A stretch of DNA of 64,000 nt from positions 1-64,000 of the forward strand of contig NZ_JAQFVF010000069.1 in NCBI RefSeq assembly GCF_027789125.1, written 5' to 3'. The position numbers and the translations under genes were made by a program. The stretch's first letter is position 1, and each line of letters opens with the position of its first letter. The notes under the pieces were generated by a model. It was not told the origin of the DNA. It worked only from the letters and a program-made list of their open reading frames with translations, and searched no databases. This document shows positions 8,208 through 16,760 of this stretch, one piece after another. This DNA comes from Paenibacillus aestuarii (GTDB lineage: Bacteria; Bacillota; Bacilli; Paenibacillales; NBRC-103111).

Positions 8208-8963
8208 ATGAAAAATGCAAGCATTTCTTTCAAGAGCAAATGGCAAAAGACCAAATGGCTGCTAAAGCATCGGAGATTGCGAAGGCATATCCCCCGAACT
8301 GTGCCGTTTAACAGAAAAAATTTGCGGATGATGCTATCCGTTTTTCCGACTGTCTATTTTAAGCCTACGGGAGGTACGGGTGGGTTTGGCATCATCCGTA
8401 TCAAGAGAATAGCGAGAGGGTACCAAACAAAACTCAATACCGTCAAATCGCTAAGTCCGACACAAGGTCATTTATACAAGAAACTGTCCCGGTTCTCAGG
8501 AAGGGAATCGTATCTGCTTCAGCAGGGGATCCAACTTGCCAAAACGACAGGCAAGCCGTTCGATATCCGAGTCATGGTTCAGAAGACGAATAAAGGAAAA
8601 TGGATAAGCACGGCCATTTGTACCAAAATAGGCAAGCCGGGCAAGGTTGCCACGAATTATCACCAAGGAGGTAAGCTCGGCTATCTTCGCCAAACGCTGG
8701 TGGGAGCAGGGTACAAGCACGCTTCGATCCTTCGTAAGGAAGCTGCATTGAAGCGGCTCGGCATTGCTGTCGGAAAGAGCTTTGATCTTAATCGAAGAGG
8801 ATTTAGAGAACTGGGGCTGGATGTGGCTCTAGACACCGAGGGGAATCTATGGATTCTGGAAGTGAATACGAGGCCGGCCATTTATCCATGGAAGCACTTG
8901 AAGGGCAAAATGCTGTATCGTCGCATCATGTTCGCTGCCAGGCAATACGGCAGAGTCATGTAG
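8208..8963 (+). CDS. YheC/YheD-family endospore-coat-associated ATP-grasp protein
   Basis: A 251-residue protein. ATG 8208 is 9 bases after AAGGGAGG; an in-frame TTG at 8199 abuts the ribosome site and is rejected. The sequence matches the ATP-grasp domain of YheC/YheD: VYFKPTGGTGGFGIIRI (P-loop-like lysine and glycine segment), FDIRVMVQK (the DIR/D-x-R nucleotide-site motif), GLDVALDTEGNLWILEVNTRP (metal-binding Glu and Asn). The large N-terminal barrel of full-length YheC/D is missing, so this is a short ATP-grasp-only version. YheC/D proteins are associated with the Bacillus spore coat; their reaction is unknown but the fold implies ATP-dependent carboxylate-amine ligation. Confidence 0.85.
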   Translation: MKNASISFKSKWQKTKWLLKHRRLRRHIPRTVPFNRKNLRMMLSVFPTVYFKPTGGTGGFGIIRIKRIARGYQTKLNTVKSLSPTQGHLYKKLSRFSGRESYLLQQGIQLAKTTGKPFDIRVMVQKTNKGKWISTAICTKIGKPGKVATNYHQGGKLGYLRQTLVGAGYKHASILRKEAALKRLGIAVGKSFDLNRRGFRELGLDVALDTEGNLWILEVNTRPAIYPWKHLKGKMLYRRIMFAARQYGRVM

Positions 8964-9343
8964 TTAGGCAAAAAGAAATACGCGGTTGTCGGGGACAGGA
9001 ACTTTCATTGTTAGCCGTTCATGTTTTCTGAAATTTTCTGATCAAATCAAAGCGGTAGCCTAGGACACGAGTTTCCTTGTCCATAGCTACCGCTCTTTCA
9101 TTTTTGGTGATAGTCTTAAAATGCGGTTTCAAATCCCGCTCACGTCGGTATACGTTTTTTTATAAGTCCTAATAGCGTTTTGCTCATAAAGGATTACTCT
9201 TGGACAAATGAAAGTTATTGCTGCTCCTTTTGACATTAAGCTATTGGGCTGGTTAACGCACCTAAGCTCAATGTTTTGAACCAGCCCTCCTTGAAGAGAG
9301 ACGTACTTTAAGATAATCTAAAAAGAAAAATGTAGAGAGGATA
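8964..9343. other. Intergenic region with terminator and a second dyad
   Basis: After the YheC/D gene it carries the terminator at 9051-9106 and then a 9-bp inverted repeat GGGCTGGTT / AACCAGCCC (9246-9254 and 9279-9287) without a T-tract, which could be a leader hairpin of the LOG gene. No gene seen. Confidence 0.5.
9051..9106 (+). terminator. Rho-independent terminator
   Basis: Long stem AGCGGTAGCCTAGGACA paired with TGTCCATAGCTACCGCT with a small bulge, loop of about 10 bases, then CTTTCATTTTT. It ends the YheC/D transcript. Confidence 0.85.
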
Positions 9344-9919
9344 GTGGACGAAGATATGAAAACAATAGCTGTGTACTGTGGATCCGGCACTGGAAATGAC
9401 CCTATCTATATGAATGAAGCAAGGAAGTTAGGGAAAGTTTTAGTAGCAAATGGGTTGGATCTTGTATATGGAGGAGCAACAGTCGGTTGTATGGGAGCTG
9501 TTGCCGATGCGGTCATGGAGTCTGGCGGTAAGGTTATTGGAGTGATACCCAAAAAGTTGGCAAATGTCGAAATTGCCCACGAACATCTAACTGAACTTCA
9601 TATCGTGGATACTATGCATGAAAGAAAAGCGTTAATGGCAGAGCATGCTGATGGATTTATCGCACTCCCTGGTGGGACAGGCACTTTAGAAGAATGGTTT
9701 GAAGTCTTTACATGGGCTCAACTAGGATATCACAATAAACCATGTGCCTTGTTAAATATCAATAAATACTACACACCGATGTTATCGCTTTTTGATCATA
9801 TGATTGAACAAGGGTTTGTAAAAGAGCTATATAAAAATTTAATTTTAATAGACGATGATTCAACAAACTTAATCCAAAAGCTAAAAAACTATAGAGCGGA
9901 TTATATACATAAATGGTGA
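9344..9919 (+). CDS. LOG-family phosphoribohydrolase (TIGR00730 Rossmann protein)
   Basis: A 191-residue cytoplasmic protein. Hallmarks are VYCGSGTG at the N-terminus, VYGGATVGCMG at 41-51, MHERK at 91-95 and the PGGTGTLEEWFE signature at 109-120 that defines LOG/lysine-decarboxylase-like proteins. Characterised members release the base from cytokinin nucleoside 5'-monophosphates or other purine nucleotides. The start is unclear: GTG 9344 is only 3 bases after AGAGAGG and ATG 9356 is 15 after it; the family's usual opening (M-K-T-I-A-V) favours ATG 9356. Monocistronic by appearance. Confidence 0.88.
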   Translation: MDEDMKTIAVYCGSGTGNDPIYMNEARKLGKVLVANGLDLVYGGATVGCMGAVADAVMESGGKVIGVIPKKLANVEIAHEHLTELHIVDTMHERKALMAEHADGFIALPGGTGTLEEWFEVFTWAQLGYHNKPCALLNINKYYTPMLSLFDHMIEQGFVKELYKNLILIDDDSTNLIQKLKNYRADYIHKW

Positions 9920-9946
9920 GCCCCTTCAGCTATTGGATTCGTAAGT

Positions 9947-10732
9947 TCAACCAAAAACACGAAGGCAGCTGACCAGTAATAAGTTCTTTCTTCGTGATAG
10001 ACCGACTCGAGGTATTCTTTGTACGAACTTCTTATAATTTCGTACGCCCGGGATGGTTTTATGGTGAGCTATGAGTTCTTTATCGCTGATGATCCATGTG
10101 TGCCCAGATGAGTTTTTTCTGCGGATTGCGACGAAATTGTATTTTCCTGCGGAATAAACTTTGAAGCCCATCCTCTTGCTTCTTATACAGAAGAAGTCGT
10201 CTTCCCCGACGTTTCGATTGGGGAATTTCACTTTGTTGAAAACTGTCCGTTTCATCATAAGTGTTGCGCCTGGAAGATTTGCTACGAAGCGATTTTCATC
10301 GTGTGGAAAACGAAGGATAAGTGTCTTTGAGCCGCGTAAATACAAATAATGCGCTCGTTTTCCTATGACGTCGGCGTCTGTTCTTAGTAATGTCAACAAG
10401 CAGTCGGTCAGATAATGGGGGGCGTAATAATCGTCGTCATCGAACTTGGCAATGTACGGATACTTAGTTTTCTGAACGGCGAAATTTAAACAAGCGCCAA
10501 GAGAGCGATGTTCCGGAACTCGGAAAATTTGTACGTTTCGGAGCTTTTCAGCGATGCGCCGGTAAGAAGAAAGAGGGATTCGATTATTGTTGACGATAAT
10601 TATGAGTTCTTTCTTGTGATGACGTTGTCTGACGTAATTATAAAACAAATTTTTTATAAAGCCTGGGCGATTGGTGCTCGTAATAATGGAAACTCCATGC
10701 CTGCCTATAGCGCTTCCTGCTCTATCGTTCAT
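9947..10732 (-). CDS. GT2-family glycosyltransferase
   Basis: A 261-residue GT-A fold enzyme. SIITSTNRP opens the nucleotide-binding domain, KKELIIIVNNN follows, and KFDDDDYYAPHYL near residue 107 is the metal-binding DxD region. The later GEDDFFCIRSKRMGFKVY segment corresponds to the ED catalytic-base motif of GT2. AGGGGA lies about 8 bases before the ATG. It is the only gene on the minus strand here. A decayed homologue lies at 51322-51700, so the family has been duplicated in this genome. Donor and acceptor are unknown. Confidence 0.85.
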   Translation of the reverse strand: MNDRAGSAIGRHGVSIITSTNRPGFIKNLFYNYVRQRHHKKELIIIVNNNRIPLSSYRRIAEKLRNVQIFRVPEHRSLGACLNFAVQKTKYPYIAKFDDDDYYAPHYLTDCLLTLLRTDADVIGKRAHYLYLRGSKTLILRFPHDENRFVANLPGATLMMKRTVFNKVKFPNRNVGEDDFFCIRSKRMGFKVYSAGKYNFVAIRRKNSSGHTWIISDKELIAHHKTIPGVRNYKKFVQRIPRVGLSRRKNLLLVSCLRVFG

Positions 10733-10899
10733 TCCATCGCTCCCCTACTCTAAAGATTTATCTTATCATAACTTATTACACAGTACGTAAATGGCAGATA
10801 GGGGTAACGGCACTTCTCAAGGGTTATTTTTTCAAACATTGCTGTTAGTTGAGACGCAGAGCATAACCAGATCATTGCCGAAAGAAATGATATAAAATA

Positions 10900-11097
10900 G
10901 TGATGCAAATTGGTTCAAAAAATGCTAGCGTCAATGGCGTTATTACGGTTTTTGATACGACGCCAACACTCATTGACAATGCGACTTACGTGCCGCTTAC
11001 CTATGTTGCAGAAAGCCTAGGCAGCAAAATGGAGTGGGACGATGCGAGCAAGAGTGTTCGTATTGTTGATCCAAAAGCAACTGGGTTAAAACAATAA
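10900..11097 (+). pseudogene. Fragment of copper-amine-oxidase N-terminal-like (stalk) domain
   Basis: Sixty-five codons ending TAA 11095-11097. The translation has the typical features of this bacterial stalk domain, used widely in Paenibacillus surface proteins: TTPTLIDNATYVPLTYVAE, SLGSKMEWDDASKSVRIVD. There is no signal peptide, no ribosome site and only about one repeat's length, so this is best read as the leftover tail of a larger secreted protein. The 150 bases upstream show no continuing frame. Confidence 0.65.
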
Positions 11098-11106
11098 AGG
11101 CATCAA

Positions 11107-11141
11107 GTTCTTGTCAACTCCAACAGTTGGGTGACAAGAAC
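11107..11141. repeat. Dyad hairpin with arms GTTCTTGTCA / TGACAAGAAC (copy 1)
   Basis: Ten-base perfect arms at 11107-11116 and 11132-11141, with an inner palindrome CCAACAGTTGG. It immediately follows the stalk-domain fragment. The same arms recur at 32936-32969, so it is a repeated intergenic element or a recurring terminator type. No T-tract follows. Confidence 0.6.
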
Positions 11142-11200
11142 AAATCTTATTAAATGCTGCTTATATAGCGGCCATTCCTACGCTACTCAGATAGGCATTA

Positions 11201-11403
11201 ATAAGGCTTGCAGAACGAGAAGAAATTGAGGCAAACGTGTACCCCCTTCGATTTCGTCATACCTATGCATGCCAGCTGCTTGTTAACTGGGCACCTTGAG
11301 ATTCTATCCAAGTCAGTTGGGGCATGAAAAAGCCTTCACGACGTAAATCTATGCTTAGCTACGCGGAGAGCGTCGAAGAGAACTTTATCGCCGGCTTTTT
11401 TAG
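11201..11403 (+). pseudogene. Tyrosine recombinase (phage-type integrase) C-terminal remnant
   Basis: In one frame the sequence reads VYPLRFRHTYACQLLVNWAP followed by a stop; in a second frame it continues as LGHEKAFTT, stop, IYA. Together these match the HxLRHTFAxxLLxxG and LGHxxxxTTxxIY motifs around the second Arg and His of the XerC/XerD/phage integrase catalytic domain. The first His of HxLRH is replaced here (YPLRF) and at least one frameshift and two stops are present. This is a dead integrase, evidence of a former mobile element at this place. Confidence 0.75.
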
Positions 11404-11492
11404 TATGTTAGCGTCGGATTCTCTTTTAAAGATCCGCCGTTATTCAACTATGAGCAATTACACGAATACGGTCATCATAAAATAAGGAATAG

Positions 11493-11640
11493 TTGAAAAC
11501 AACATTCTCACCTTTAATCCAGGGTGGAGCCAGACCAGCGCATTTTATCATTGAGGATCCGGACGGGAATCAAATTTTTTTGATCAACATCGATAAAAAA
11601 ATAACGGTACCGTTAAAATCCCGACCGCATGAGGTCGGGA
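11493..11640 (+). pseudogene. C-terminal remnant of a VOC (glyoxalase-fold) protein
   Basis: An open frame without start reads GGARPAHFIIEDPDGNQIFLINID. The PDGN signature followed by a hydrophobic beta-strand is the usual C-terminal end of vicinal-oxygen-chelate proteins. The frame runs into the terminator at 11618-11647. No N-terminal part was found upstream. Confidence 0.55.
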
Positions 11641-11647
11641 TTTTTCT
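11618..11647 (+). terminator. Rho-independent terminator
   Basis: Perfect 9-bp stem ATCCCGACC / GGTCGGGAT around a 6-base loop, followed by TTTTTCT. It is the intact terminator of the decayed VOC gene. Confidence 0.88.
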
Positions 11648-11696
11648 ATTGGTCAGGTGAAGAGGAGGCTATTACATCATACTTCATCCCGCAGTT

Positions 11697-11918
11697 ATGG
11701 AGCAGTTTTCAATCGAAATTGAAAGCGGTATGGATGATCTTTCTAAGACCGAAAAATTGACCATGATTAAATTAAGGGCAGGTCAGTCCATATTTAAGGA
11801 CCATCTCCTGCTAGTTGCGAAGATAGTAACGAGAGACTTGATCCAGAAAATGGACTGTTACTCTGTCCTAACCATGATCAGATATTAAGAGGGGCGCTCC
11901 GTATTGTTAACGCGGAGT
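11697..11918 (+). pseudogene. HNH endonuclease remnant (internal deletion and frameshift)
   Basis: The first part (from ATG 11697) reads TEKLTMIKLRAGQSIFKDHLL, which matches the start of the HNH region in restriction-type HNH endonucleases (RxGQxxFRxxLL). It then jumps to a second frame: DPENGLLLCPNHDQILRGA, the conserved C-terminal part of the HNH motif (NGLLLCPNHD). The central CxxC/HI part is missing and the two halves are out of frame at about 11840. The protein cannot be functional. Confidence 0.7.
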
Positions 11919-12128
11919 GATTGGCTGCCATGCTGGCGTGGGCAAGGAACAATGTGTGGTTTCGGATAAAGATCTATTATTCCCGCATGCTACATTGCGA
12001 TTACATCGTATACTTATTCCTTAAAAAATGGGTAGTCATCCCTTACTGGACAAAGATCGAGTTATTTATAATGTTGTTGTTACCAGAATAGATAAGCATG
12101 GATTACTTTGTTTAGAAGGGATGTTCAT

Positions 12129-12488
12129 ATGATAAATAAAAAGCTAACGCTAAAAAGTAAAGCGAAAATTAGACAGGCGCAAACACATGTGCATGAGTTT
12201 GAGGGTAGTACTAAATTGGCTGAACAAGGTGCTGATCGCCACAATCATCGTTTTGCAGGGGTTACCGGGCAAGTTATCCCATTTGGGAAAAGTCATGTAC
12301 ATGAAATCGATCTTACGCACACAGATTTCTTAAACCATTTTCATAATCTCAAAAAAATTAGAACTGGACCAGCAATTCCAGTTGGAAATGGGAAACATGT
12401 ACACTTTGTTACTGGAATGACAACATTAAATGATGGTCATAGGCATAGATTCAACTTCGCAACGTTGATTCAACAACCACTCGTATGA
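12129..12488 (+). CDS. ymaF: YmaF-family histidine-rich protein
   Basis: A 119-residue protein; ATG 12129 lies 6-7 bases after AGAAGGGA, and the upstream in-frame TTG at 12108 is rejected. It is built from repeated His-containing beta-hairpin units: THVHEFEG, RHNHRFAGVTG, SHVHEIDLTHT, LNHFHN, KHVHFVTG, DGHRHRFNF. This pattern is that of the YmaF family of Bacillus, whose function is unknown. The spacing of HxH pairs looks suited to metal binding (inference). A clear terminator follows, so it is a single-gene transcript. Confidence 0.85.
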   Translation: MINKKLTLKSKAKIRQAQTHVHEFEGSTKLAEQGADRHNHRFAGVTGQVIPFGKSHVHEIDLTHTDFLNHFHNLKKIRTGPAIPVGNGKHVHFVTGMTTLNDGHRHRFNFATLIQQPLV

Positions 12489-12521
12489 TTTTATCAAATA
12501 TGAGCCTACTATAAACAGACG

Positions 12522-12557
12522 AAAAAGGAGCTGCCGTAGTACTCCTTTTTTGTTTTT
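12522..12557 (+). terminator. Rho-independent terminator after ymaF
   Basis: Stem AAAAAGGAG / CTCCTTTTT with an 11-base loop and a T-rich tail TTTGTTTTT. Confidence 0.85.
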
Positions 12558-12745
12558 ATACACGCTCATCAAATTGAATCCTACCATACAACGGAAGGGC
12601 TGAACAATCTCAAGTCTCGACTACAGACTGGAAGGAGAGCCGGTTTGATGAAATCAGAATACCAAAAGGGCTGCCATTATTTTGCTGCACACACATAGAA
12701 GCTTTATCGTGTAATACGAGCTATTTGGGTGTAGGGTCTAAAGCG

Positions 12746-12775
12746 TGTATAAATTTCCCATAAACTTGGATAATA
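12746..12775 (+). promoter_or_regulatory. Sigma-G-type forespore promoter of the gerK operon
   Basis: TGTATA at 12746-12751, a 17-base spacer, then GATAATA at 12769-12775, close to the sigma-G consensus (TGAATA, 17-18 bases, CATACTA). Transcription would start near 12782, about 30 bases before the gerKA-like start. Germinant receptors are known sigma-G regulon members, which supports the reading. Confidence 0.7.
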
Positions 12776-12812
12776 AAAGAAATGAATACAGGGAAGAGCG
12801 TGGTGAAGATCG

Positions 12813-14351
12813 ATGCTATTTTCAAACTGGTTCAGAAGGAGGAAGTATGGCTCGGTGCCAGAGCAAGTAAAACAGCCGCTTAGCGATACCATCAGTACGT
12901 CATTAGTACAAAATATAACCTATTTACATAGTCAGTTCAGTCAAACCCCTGACCTGGTTGTGCGACATTTTCTCATCATGCAGTCTGGTGAGCAGGCAGC
13001 GTTAGTCTACCTAAGTGGATTAGTAGATAAAAACGCAATTAATAATAATGTGCTTCGCCCGCTGCAATTTGAAAAGGGATACAGCAGTGCTCTCGACAAT
13101 ATAACGGTTAATATAGGCGAAGTCCAAAGTCTATATACTTGGCCTCATGTGGAGAATGCCATTTTGCAAGGCAGTAGTGTACTCTTTGTTAATGGGCGAA
13201 CGGAGGCCTCCGCCTTAGGGACTCAGGGCTGGCCTCAGCGAGCAATTGAAGACTCACAGATCGAGGCATCTATAAAAGGAGCGCATCAAGGGTTTGTTGA
13301 AACTGGCAGTCAGAATATTGCTTTAATCCGTCGATACATTCAAAACCGTGAATTGAAAATTAAGGAACTGGTGGTTGGGCGAAGAGGAAATACCTTAGTT
13401 TCTATTTTATATTTAGCTGATGTCGCGCATCCTGAGGTACTAAAAGAACTGGAAGACCGAATTCAGCAAGTTGATGTTGATGTCATCCTTAACACAGGTG
13501 AGTTGGCAGAGTTTATCGAGGATAATCCTTATTCACCATTTCCGCAATTTATTACGACGGAAAGACCGGATGCTGCGGCTTCACAAATATTGCAAGGAAG
13601 ATTTGCTATTGTTGTAGATCGTTCACCAAGCGTATTGATAGCCCCGGTAGCATTTATTTCATTTTTTCAAAACATCGACGACTACAGCACACGCTGGTCG
13701 ATATCTACTTTTATCCGGCTGCTGCGAATATTCGCTTTTTTAATCGCTGTCTTTTTGCCTGCGCTCTACATTGCGGTCATTTCATATAATTCCGAGGTAA
13801 TTCCCGTAAAATTACTACTCACTATTGGTGAGTTCAGAGGTCGAGTGCCGTTCCCGCCATTTGTAGAAGCGATCCTGATGGAGGTAACACTTGAAATGAT
13901 GCGGGAGGCTGGTGTACGACTCCCTGCTCCAGTTGGGCAAACCATTGGTATAGTCGGAGGCATTGTTATTGGACAAGCAATTGTTCAGGCAGGTCTCATC
14001 AGCAATATCATGGTAATTGTTGTTGCCTTTACGGCCATTGCATCGTTCATCCTGCCTAATTATGATATGGTCGCAGCCGTCCGGCTTAGCCGATTCATCA
14101 TGATGATTGCTGCCTCCATGTTCGGCATTGTTGGCATCATCATTGCATTTATGACTATGATCGGGCATCTGATTGCGCTTGAATCGCTTGGAACACCGTA
14201 TGGCACTCCTTTCGCGCCAGTACGTTTCTCCGATTGGAAAGATTCATTCGTCCGTTTACCGTTGTGGAAAATGGGTAAACGACCTTTAGGTACAAGAGCA
14301 ACTCAATCGCAGAGGCAAGGACCAAACCGTCCAAAAAGGGTTCGGAAATGA
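12813..14351 (+). CDS. gerKA: Spore germination receptor A subunit (GerKA/GerAA family)
   Basis: A 512-residue inner-membrane protein. The N-terminal soluble domain (1-290) contains the conserved NVLRPLQ and RRGNTLVSILYL segments; the C-terminal half carries membrane helices with the family block PFPPFVEAILMEVTLEMMRE, then PAPVGQTIGIVGGIVIGQA and a basic tail. With the B and C subunits it forms a receptor in the spore inner membrane that responds to small nutrients; A subunits of this family assemble as ligand-gated channels. GTGGTGAAG supplies the ribosome site. A sigma-G promoter match lies 40 bases upstream. First gene of an A-C-B operon, the order of B. subtilis gerK. Confidence 0.93.
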   Translation: MLFSNWFRRRKYGSVPEQVKQPLSDTISTSLVQNITYLHSQFSQTPDLVVRHFLIMQSGEQAALVYLSGLVDKNAINNNVLRPLQFEKGYSSALDNITVNIGEVQSLYTWPHVENAILQGSSVLFVNGRTEASALGTQGWPQRAIEDSQIEASIKGAHQGFVETGSQNIALIRRYIQNRELKIKELVVGRRGNTLVSILYLADVAHPEVLKELEDRIQQVDVDVILNTGELAEFIEDNPYSPFPQFITTERPDAAASQILQGRFAIVVDRSPSVLIAPVAFISFFQNIDDYSTRWSISTFIRLLRIFAFLIAVFLPALYIAVISYNSEVIPVKLLLTIGEFRGRVPFPPFVEAILMEVTLEMMREAGVRLPAPVGQTIGIVGGIVIGQAIVQAGLISNIMVIVVAFTAIASFILPNYDMVAAVRLSRFIMMIAASMFGIVGIIIAFMTMIGHLIALESLGTPYGTPFAPVRFSDWKDSFVRLPLWKMGKRPLGTRATQSQRQGPNRPKRVRK

Positions 14352-14513
14352 AGAAATTTGCATTCAAAGAGGTCATCATATGCAATCTAATTCTCTGAGT
14401 AACGGCATTCAAATAAGTGTTTTCTTTTTGTCGATGCAACAAAAAATAACCGAAAAGGCTGGCTTACTCATTTATTTACGGATGCATGGTCACTTTCTGT
14501 GGAGGAAGCGCTT

Positions 14514-15635
14514 ATGAACAAGAAACTCCTTCATATAACGCTTTTTGTGATATTTGCCTTCATTATTTCGAGCTGCAGTGACAGGTTGGATATGGAAGAT
14601 TCCTCATTTGCATTATTAGTGGGTTTAGATCTCGATAATAAAAATGAGTTCATTGTATATAGTACAGCTCCTGTTTTTAGCAAAAATGTTGAGAAAAAAA
14701 CGCGTGAACTTAGGGTGAAACCACAGACAAATCGTCAATCAAGAGAAAAACAGGATAGTTATACTCAGGGGGTTTTCCATGGCAGAAGTATTCAAATTAT
14801 ACTGATATCTAAGCGAATCCTACAGCAAGAAAATTGGTTCCAGCTCACGGATGTCTGGTTTCGCGATCCCAAAAATACGTTAACACCAAGGATCATTGCT
14901 GTCGATGGACCTCTCTCAGAAATTATATACTTAAACTCGAAAGATCAGCCGATGCTTCCTTTATTTCTACGCGATATGATCGAAACGAAGGACGCAAGAT
15001 CAGAAACAGTAAAGACGACTTTACAGGGCCTGCACCAGCAAATACGTGAGAAGGGTGTCACTCCTATCATTTCGGAAGTTCGAGTGAAAGATAAAGAGAT
15101 TGCGCTGACAGGAACGACACTACTTGATCATAAAGGAAAATTTGCTGATTCTCTGAACATTCAGGAAAGCATTCTACTGCGAATATTGCAAAACAAGATA
15201 AATAAAAACGTCAGCTTAACAGTTCCCATTACTGGAGAAAAGAAGATTGGACCGTTTCATACAGATAAATTAAGTTTAAGTGCTGAAAAAATAAAGGTGA
15301 AAATCAAGACCTCCTACCTCAAGGATAACTTTCAGTTCGATATGCACATTACCATGCATGTTGGTCTAACGGAACTTACGTTTCCTTTCGACGTGCGAAA
15401 TCATCGAAAAGAGTTGGAGAATAAGATTACCGAACAAATGCAAAAGCAGTTAGAAAGCCTTATCAAGAAAATACAGGCGGATAAAATCGACCCCATTGGG
15501 CTTGGGTACTACGCGAGGGCACACAAATATAGCCATTTCAAGAACGTGGAAGATCATTGGGGAGAAGCGCTGGCCAAAGCGGACGTTCATGTTTCCGTGA
15601 AAACAATCATAGGGGCTATGGGAACAGTGAAGTAA
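14514..15635 (+). CDS. gerKC: Germinant receptor lipoprotein C subunit (Ger(x)C family)
   Basis: A 373-residue lipoprotein. ATG 14514 is preceded by GGAGGAAG with proper spacing; the in-frame GTG at 14499 is upstream of that site and is rejected. Signal peptide with lipobox ending IISSCS (Cys21). The body matches GerC: early DMEDSSFALLVGLDLD, the GTTLLDHKGKFA block about residue 200, and the C-terminal helical region ending in DVHVSVKTIIGAMG. The C subunit is needed for receptor assembly at the spore inner membrane. It sits 162 bases after the A subunit and 21 before the B subunit. Confidence 0.92.
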   Translation: MNKKLLHITLFVIFAFIISSCSDRLDMEDSSFALLVGLDLDNKNEFIVYSTAPVFSKNVEKKTRELRVKPQTNRQSREKQDSYTQGVFHGRSIQIILISKRILQQENWFQLTDVWFRDPKNTLTPRIIAVDGPLSEIIYLNSKDQPMLPLFLRDMIETKDARSETVKTTLQGLHQQIREKGVTPIISEVRVKDKEIALTGTTLLDHKGKFADSLNIQESILLRILQNKINKNVSLTVPITGEKKIGPFHTDKLSLSAEKIKVKIKTSYLKDNFQFDMHITMHVGLTELTFPFDVRNHRKELENKITEQMQKQLESLIKKIQADKIDPIGLGYYARAHKYSHFKNVEDHWGEALAKADVHVSVKTIIGAMGTVK

Positions 15636-15656
15636 AAGCTCTAAGGAGGACAGCAA

Positions 15657-16760
15657 GTGAAAAAATATGCATTGAATGAAATTACCTTCATGCAGTATAT
15701 CTTTCTCAACTTTGGTATGGTTACAAGCGTTGGTTTTTTATCTCTGCCGAGAGTTCTAGCCGAACAGGCAGGGACGGCAGGCTGGATCGCTCTCATCATC
15801 GTTTGGTTGATCTCTATTGCAGCGAGTTTGATCGTTATACAGGTGATGAAGAGGTACCCAGATGGCACCTTATTAGATCTAATAACGTTGTATTTTGGCA
15901 AATGGGCAGGCAAAGTGGGAGCAATACTATTTGCCATATATCTCATTTACTACGGATATACCGGTCTCGTATATACAATATTGATTACAAAACAATATCT
16001 TTTACAGCAAACTCCAGCGTATATGATTATGCTTTTGCTGCTCATTCCCACTTATGTCGTTGTGCGGAACGGCCCCCGCATATTGGGCAGATATGTGGAA
16101 GTGATCATAATCCTATCATTATGGATCCCCTTCGTTTATTTGATTCCGCTTAAGGACGCTCATTGGCTCAATCTGCTTCCTATGCTTCAGGATGGATGGA
16201 AGCCTGTTTTCTCAGCATTACCTAGCACACTCTATTATCATGTAGGATTTTCAACCACGTTCATTCTGTATCCATTTCTTAAAAACAAGCAGAAGGCTTC
16301 AGCCGGAATCGTCATCGCGTATACACTGACGATGCTCATGTATCTGTTCATCACAGCTATCTGTTTCGTATATTTTAGTCAAGATGCAATTATGGAATAC
16401 AACGAACCGACGATCAATGTATTGAAGTCTATCGAGTTTAAGTTTATATCAAGGATCGAAGTATTATTTATTGCATTTTATTTACTTATCTTTTCATTAT
16501 CATGGATACCGACGATGTACATGAGTGTTTTTTGCACAACTTGGCTAATCGGTAAGCAGGATCACCGAAATCATTTGAGGCTGCTTTGGCTTGTCATTAT
16601 TGTGGGCACGTATTTTTTCATGCCGACTTTTTTTCAGAGTGAACAGATGAATACTATACTTGGTCAAATCGGCTTTTTTATTGAGTACATTGTTCCTTTT
16701 TGTTTACTCTTATTTGTATGGATACATGATCGGTTGGGGTGGATGAAGGCAAAGATATAA
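15657..16760 (+). CDS. gerKB: Germinant receptor B subunit (GerAB/GerKB permease family)
   Basis: A 367-residue integral membrane protein with about ten hydrophobic segments, distantly related to APC-family amino-acid transporters. GTG 15657 follows AAGGAGGACAGCAA, an excellent ribosome site. The N-terminus ITFMQYIFLNFGMVTSVGFLSLPR and the central FLKNKQKA region match the family. The B subunit is thought to bind the germinant. It closes the operon; a 10-bp stem terminator lies 80 bases downstream. Confidence 0.92.
   Translation: MKKYALNEITFMQYIFLNFGMVTSVGFLSLPRVLAEQAGTAGWIALIIVWLISIAASLIVIQVMKRYPDGTLLDLITLYFGKWAGKVGAILFAIYLIYYGYTGLVYTILITKQYLLQQTPAYMIMLLLLIPTYVVVRNGPRILGRYVEVIIILSLWIPFVYLIPLKDAHWLNLLPMLQDGWKPVFSALPSTLYYHVGFSTTFILYPFLKNKQKASAGIVIAYTLTMLMYLFITAICFVYFSQDAIMEYNEPTINVLKSIEFKFISRIEVLFIAFYLLIFSLSWIPTMYMSVFCTTWLIGKQDHRNHLRLLWLVIIVGTYFFMPTFFQSEQMNTILGQIGFFIEYIVPFCLLLFVWIHDRLGWMKAKI

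Larger units (their letters stand above)
12489..12812. other. Intergenic region holding a terminator and a sigma-G promoter
   Basis: Besides the two listed sites I see no gene in this stretch. Confidence 0.6.
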
